Positions 61,681 through 64,000 of a stretch of DNA of 64,000 bases are shown here, in pieces. The notes below the pieces were generated by a model that did not search any database, was not told the DNA's origin, and saw only the letters and a program-made list of their open reading frames with translations. Location of the stretch: positions 1-64,000 of the forward strand of contig VWPU01019094.1 in the NCBI GenBank assembly GCA_013398955.1. Reading direction: 5' to 3'. This DNA is from Callaeas wilsoni (taxonomy: Eukaryota; Chordata; Aves; Passeriformes; Callaeidae). The position numbers and the translations under genes are program-made. Position 1 is the first letter of the stretch. Each line of letters begins with the position of its first letter.

Positions 61681-64000
61681 GTTCTGTGCTTCCAGCATGA
61701 AAAGTGTCTGTAGAACATTTGGAGCATGGGGTAGGGGGGATTGTGACTGTTCTTTTGTATCCTACTCCAAGCTGTTAAGTAATGCTTCTGTTAATACTTG
61801 TCACCAACCTGACTAGCTTCAGACTGAAAATCTGAAGGTAAAATGGTACAACTATCACTCTTAATCCCTGAGTCACTTCTGTTTTCAACTCCTAAAAATA
61901 CTATGAGTTGTTAAATTGGGCCTTTGGCAAGAGGTTCTCTAGATTTCTATTCCATTTCTTCTTTTAATTTCATAATTAAACAAAAAAAAAATTGAAGAGT
62001 CAATTGTGTTTATTTTTAAGATACACAATGCCATTAATAGTGTTCAGATGGTGTAGATGACACTGTCCTGTACAAATACATGTGGATCCCCCTCCCCTAA
62101 AATAAATACGAATAAACAAATAAAGCAGAAACACCCAATCTGACTCTGAGATCATGCACTGAGCAATTAATCTGCTCTTGCTAGACAGAGGAAGCCTCTG
62201 CAGACTGAGAAAAGGTGTCATTAGCTCATTTTCATTCCAGGACCAAAACCAAATAAAGCTAGAGCTGAAAACAAACAAAAATGTATTAAGCTGACAAAAA
62301 AGTTTCCAGTGGGAAATGAAAGGCAACTAGAAACAATGATAATAACATTTTCATGTGCTTTCATTACATGAGCAATTTGGGGATGTGCTGAACAATTCCG
62401 AAATATCTCAAATTGCTGGGTATATGCTATAATTGCTGGTTTACCAATATGTCAGATCCTTTACTACGCAGGCTGCTTTTATCCACTGCAAACAATTCCA
62501 GATCAGATGTTTTCCATTCAAACCGTTAGAAGAAAATAGTGCAATACAGAAATAGCATTCATTTTCATGGCTGCACTGATGAGGATTATTGAAGCAAAAT
62601 ATCATCCTGGCATTTATCAATATGTAATCTTAACTCCCATGGTAATCCCAATTAGTCTCACTCTATACTAACTCTATAACATAGAATATATATACTTAGA
62701 AAAGTATAAATCTCAGTAACCTGAGACAATAGCTAAAATGAACACTTGTAAAGATGCTAGAATTAAATAGCAATTACCTTTTTTTTAGGTTATCCAGTTT
62801 AATGTTAATACAAACAAGTGATTTGGAACATTTATTGGTGTTTGTATATATTGTAGCAGTAGGAACTCAATCTGAGGATTTAGCATAATAAGAAATCTCT
62901 TTAACTGCTTTTTAAAATTAGAACAATTTTTATATCACTGTAGCTTTCTAACTTTGAGATGGTTACTTAGACACTATAATCTCTCTTCTTTGTACAGTTC
63001 TACTGTCTCTGGAAGGAGAAAGAGAAAGAGAAGGGGAGAGAAAGGGAAAGGGGTGTGATCAGCACAGTGTTAGACCTTAATCACTCTGCACTGAGCAGCT
63101 CTCACTGACTGTTCATGAACCCTGCTTGGAATGAGTTACTCTCATGTGTTTCCTACATTTTTCCAGATTCTTATCCTCATCAAAACCAAATGCTGTTTCA
63201 AGGTGTTGAGAATTCCAGCGGACTACCCGCCATCTCTGAGCAGCCCTGGCATGCTATGCAGGCATTGGCCAGTGGCTTTGGGATTACACAAAAGTAATCT
63301 GCTGACCCATCTCTACTTAAGAATAATTTGGCTCAGCTGTGGAACAGCCTCAGCGCTTGAGAAGGAACTTCTTTTGGGGGAAACAAAACTGGAAGATTCA
63401 CACTCCAAGAGCTTGCCTGCTGCACTTCACCAATCAAAGACTGCTCAGTGTCCAGGGTGGGTATGAAGCAGCCTCTGCAAAGCACAAAGTGAATTCTTGG
63501 CACCAAATGTTTTGTGTTACTTGTGTGCTTCAGGTGTACTGCAGAATTTGCCCTGGTAGGCATTGTTTATGGCTTGTGGAATGGTACCAAAACCAAGATT
63601 AGGTGAACAGGTGGCCTTGGGATTTCTTGTGTAAAAACTAGGGAATTTTCTGATTCCCTTTGCCTCATCACAATCCTACTAAAAAAAAGGGAATCTGGGA
63701 AAATATTGACAATTTTTAATCTGCTTACATCCCCAAAGAGTGTCTCAATGTGTTGGTGCACCTGACTGATGTGATAAATTAATGGATACTTGTCTGTGAA
63801 TTGTTATTACACATGAGCATAAACAAGACCCTGGAAATTTTAATTTCTTGCAATGTTAAAGTCATATATTGAAGAAAACACTGCCATATTTGAGTAAATA
63901 TTTCTTATGGAAAAAAAAAGCATAAAGAACCATATTTTAATCGGAAAGTCTAACCCAGTAGGGGTTTTAGAAATTGAGTAGATTATAAAAACAAAGATTT
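61681..64000. other. No gene recognised
   Basis: Complex non-repetitive AT-rich text at 62340-62640 could be a conserved element. The purine tract at 63009-63052 is followed by a GC-richer patch (63100-63600) with overlapping plus-strand frames of 60, 111 and 87 codons and one minus-strand frame of 76. None is recognised. Confidence 0.55.
63009..63052 (+). repeat. Purine-rich GA/GAAA tract
   Basis: An almost pure purine run built of GGA, GAAA and GAGA units. It could form a polypurine mirror-type structure and is likely length-variable. Confidence 0.85.

Noticed and set aside
63131..63466. 111-codon plus-strand frame with an acceptor-like site inside
   Set aside because: Several frames overlap in the same GC-richer patch, the peptide is unfamiliar and no clean donor bounds it.

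Overview
This window looks like vertebrate nuclear DNA, most likely from a bird, and it is essentially non-coding: intergenic sequence or the inside of very large introns. It is AT-rich by eye, has no bacterial-style gene packing, and its open frames are short, overlapping and of low complexity. The bird assignment rests on the repeats. There are several CR1 LINE fragments, including 3' ends of the type that dominates avian genomes, plus older amniote-wide CR1, MIR-like and L2-like relics. I see no Alu, B1 or L1 sequence. I cannot tell which bird, which chromosome or which gene neighbourhood this is.

Layout: 1-18.3 kb is mostly unique AT-rich DNA with one old CR1 tail (about 795-845), a perfect G/C hairpin (1118-1143), a 39-bp tandem duplication (11061-11138) and a few GC-richer patches. 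A minus-strand CR1 piece lies at 18331-18745. The 24.1-24.7 kb region holds a plus-strand MIR-like relic, whose A/GAT-rich part has grown into a GAT microsatellite, followed by an L2-type 3' tail. A 3'-end minus-strand CR1 lies at 27631-27880 and a minus-strand MIR-like relic at 31981-32103. The best-preserved mobile element is at about 39440-40496: a plus-strand CR1 whose endonuclease domain is joined directly to its 3' region, with the reverse transcriptase missing and the endonuclease catalytic motifs mutated. Further CR1 relics lie at 38833-38965, 48291-48330, 48880-49095 and 50491-50625. The region 51.3-51.7 kb resembles a conserved regulatory element, and a perfect 14-bp-stem hairpin lies at 54335-54367. 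Microsatellites and T- or A-rich tracts are scattered throughout.

No protein-coding gene, tRNA, rRNA or CRISPR array can be supported. A few segments have good splice-site consensus around a short open frame (45990-46076, 49648-49706, 37484-37616 and others). They are recorded as weak candidates because such pseudo-exons are expected by chance in this much DNA. I did not find an exciting undescribed system. The points most worth checking are the internally deleted CR1, the candidate conserved element near 51.5 kb, the candidate exons and the long hairpin.
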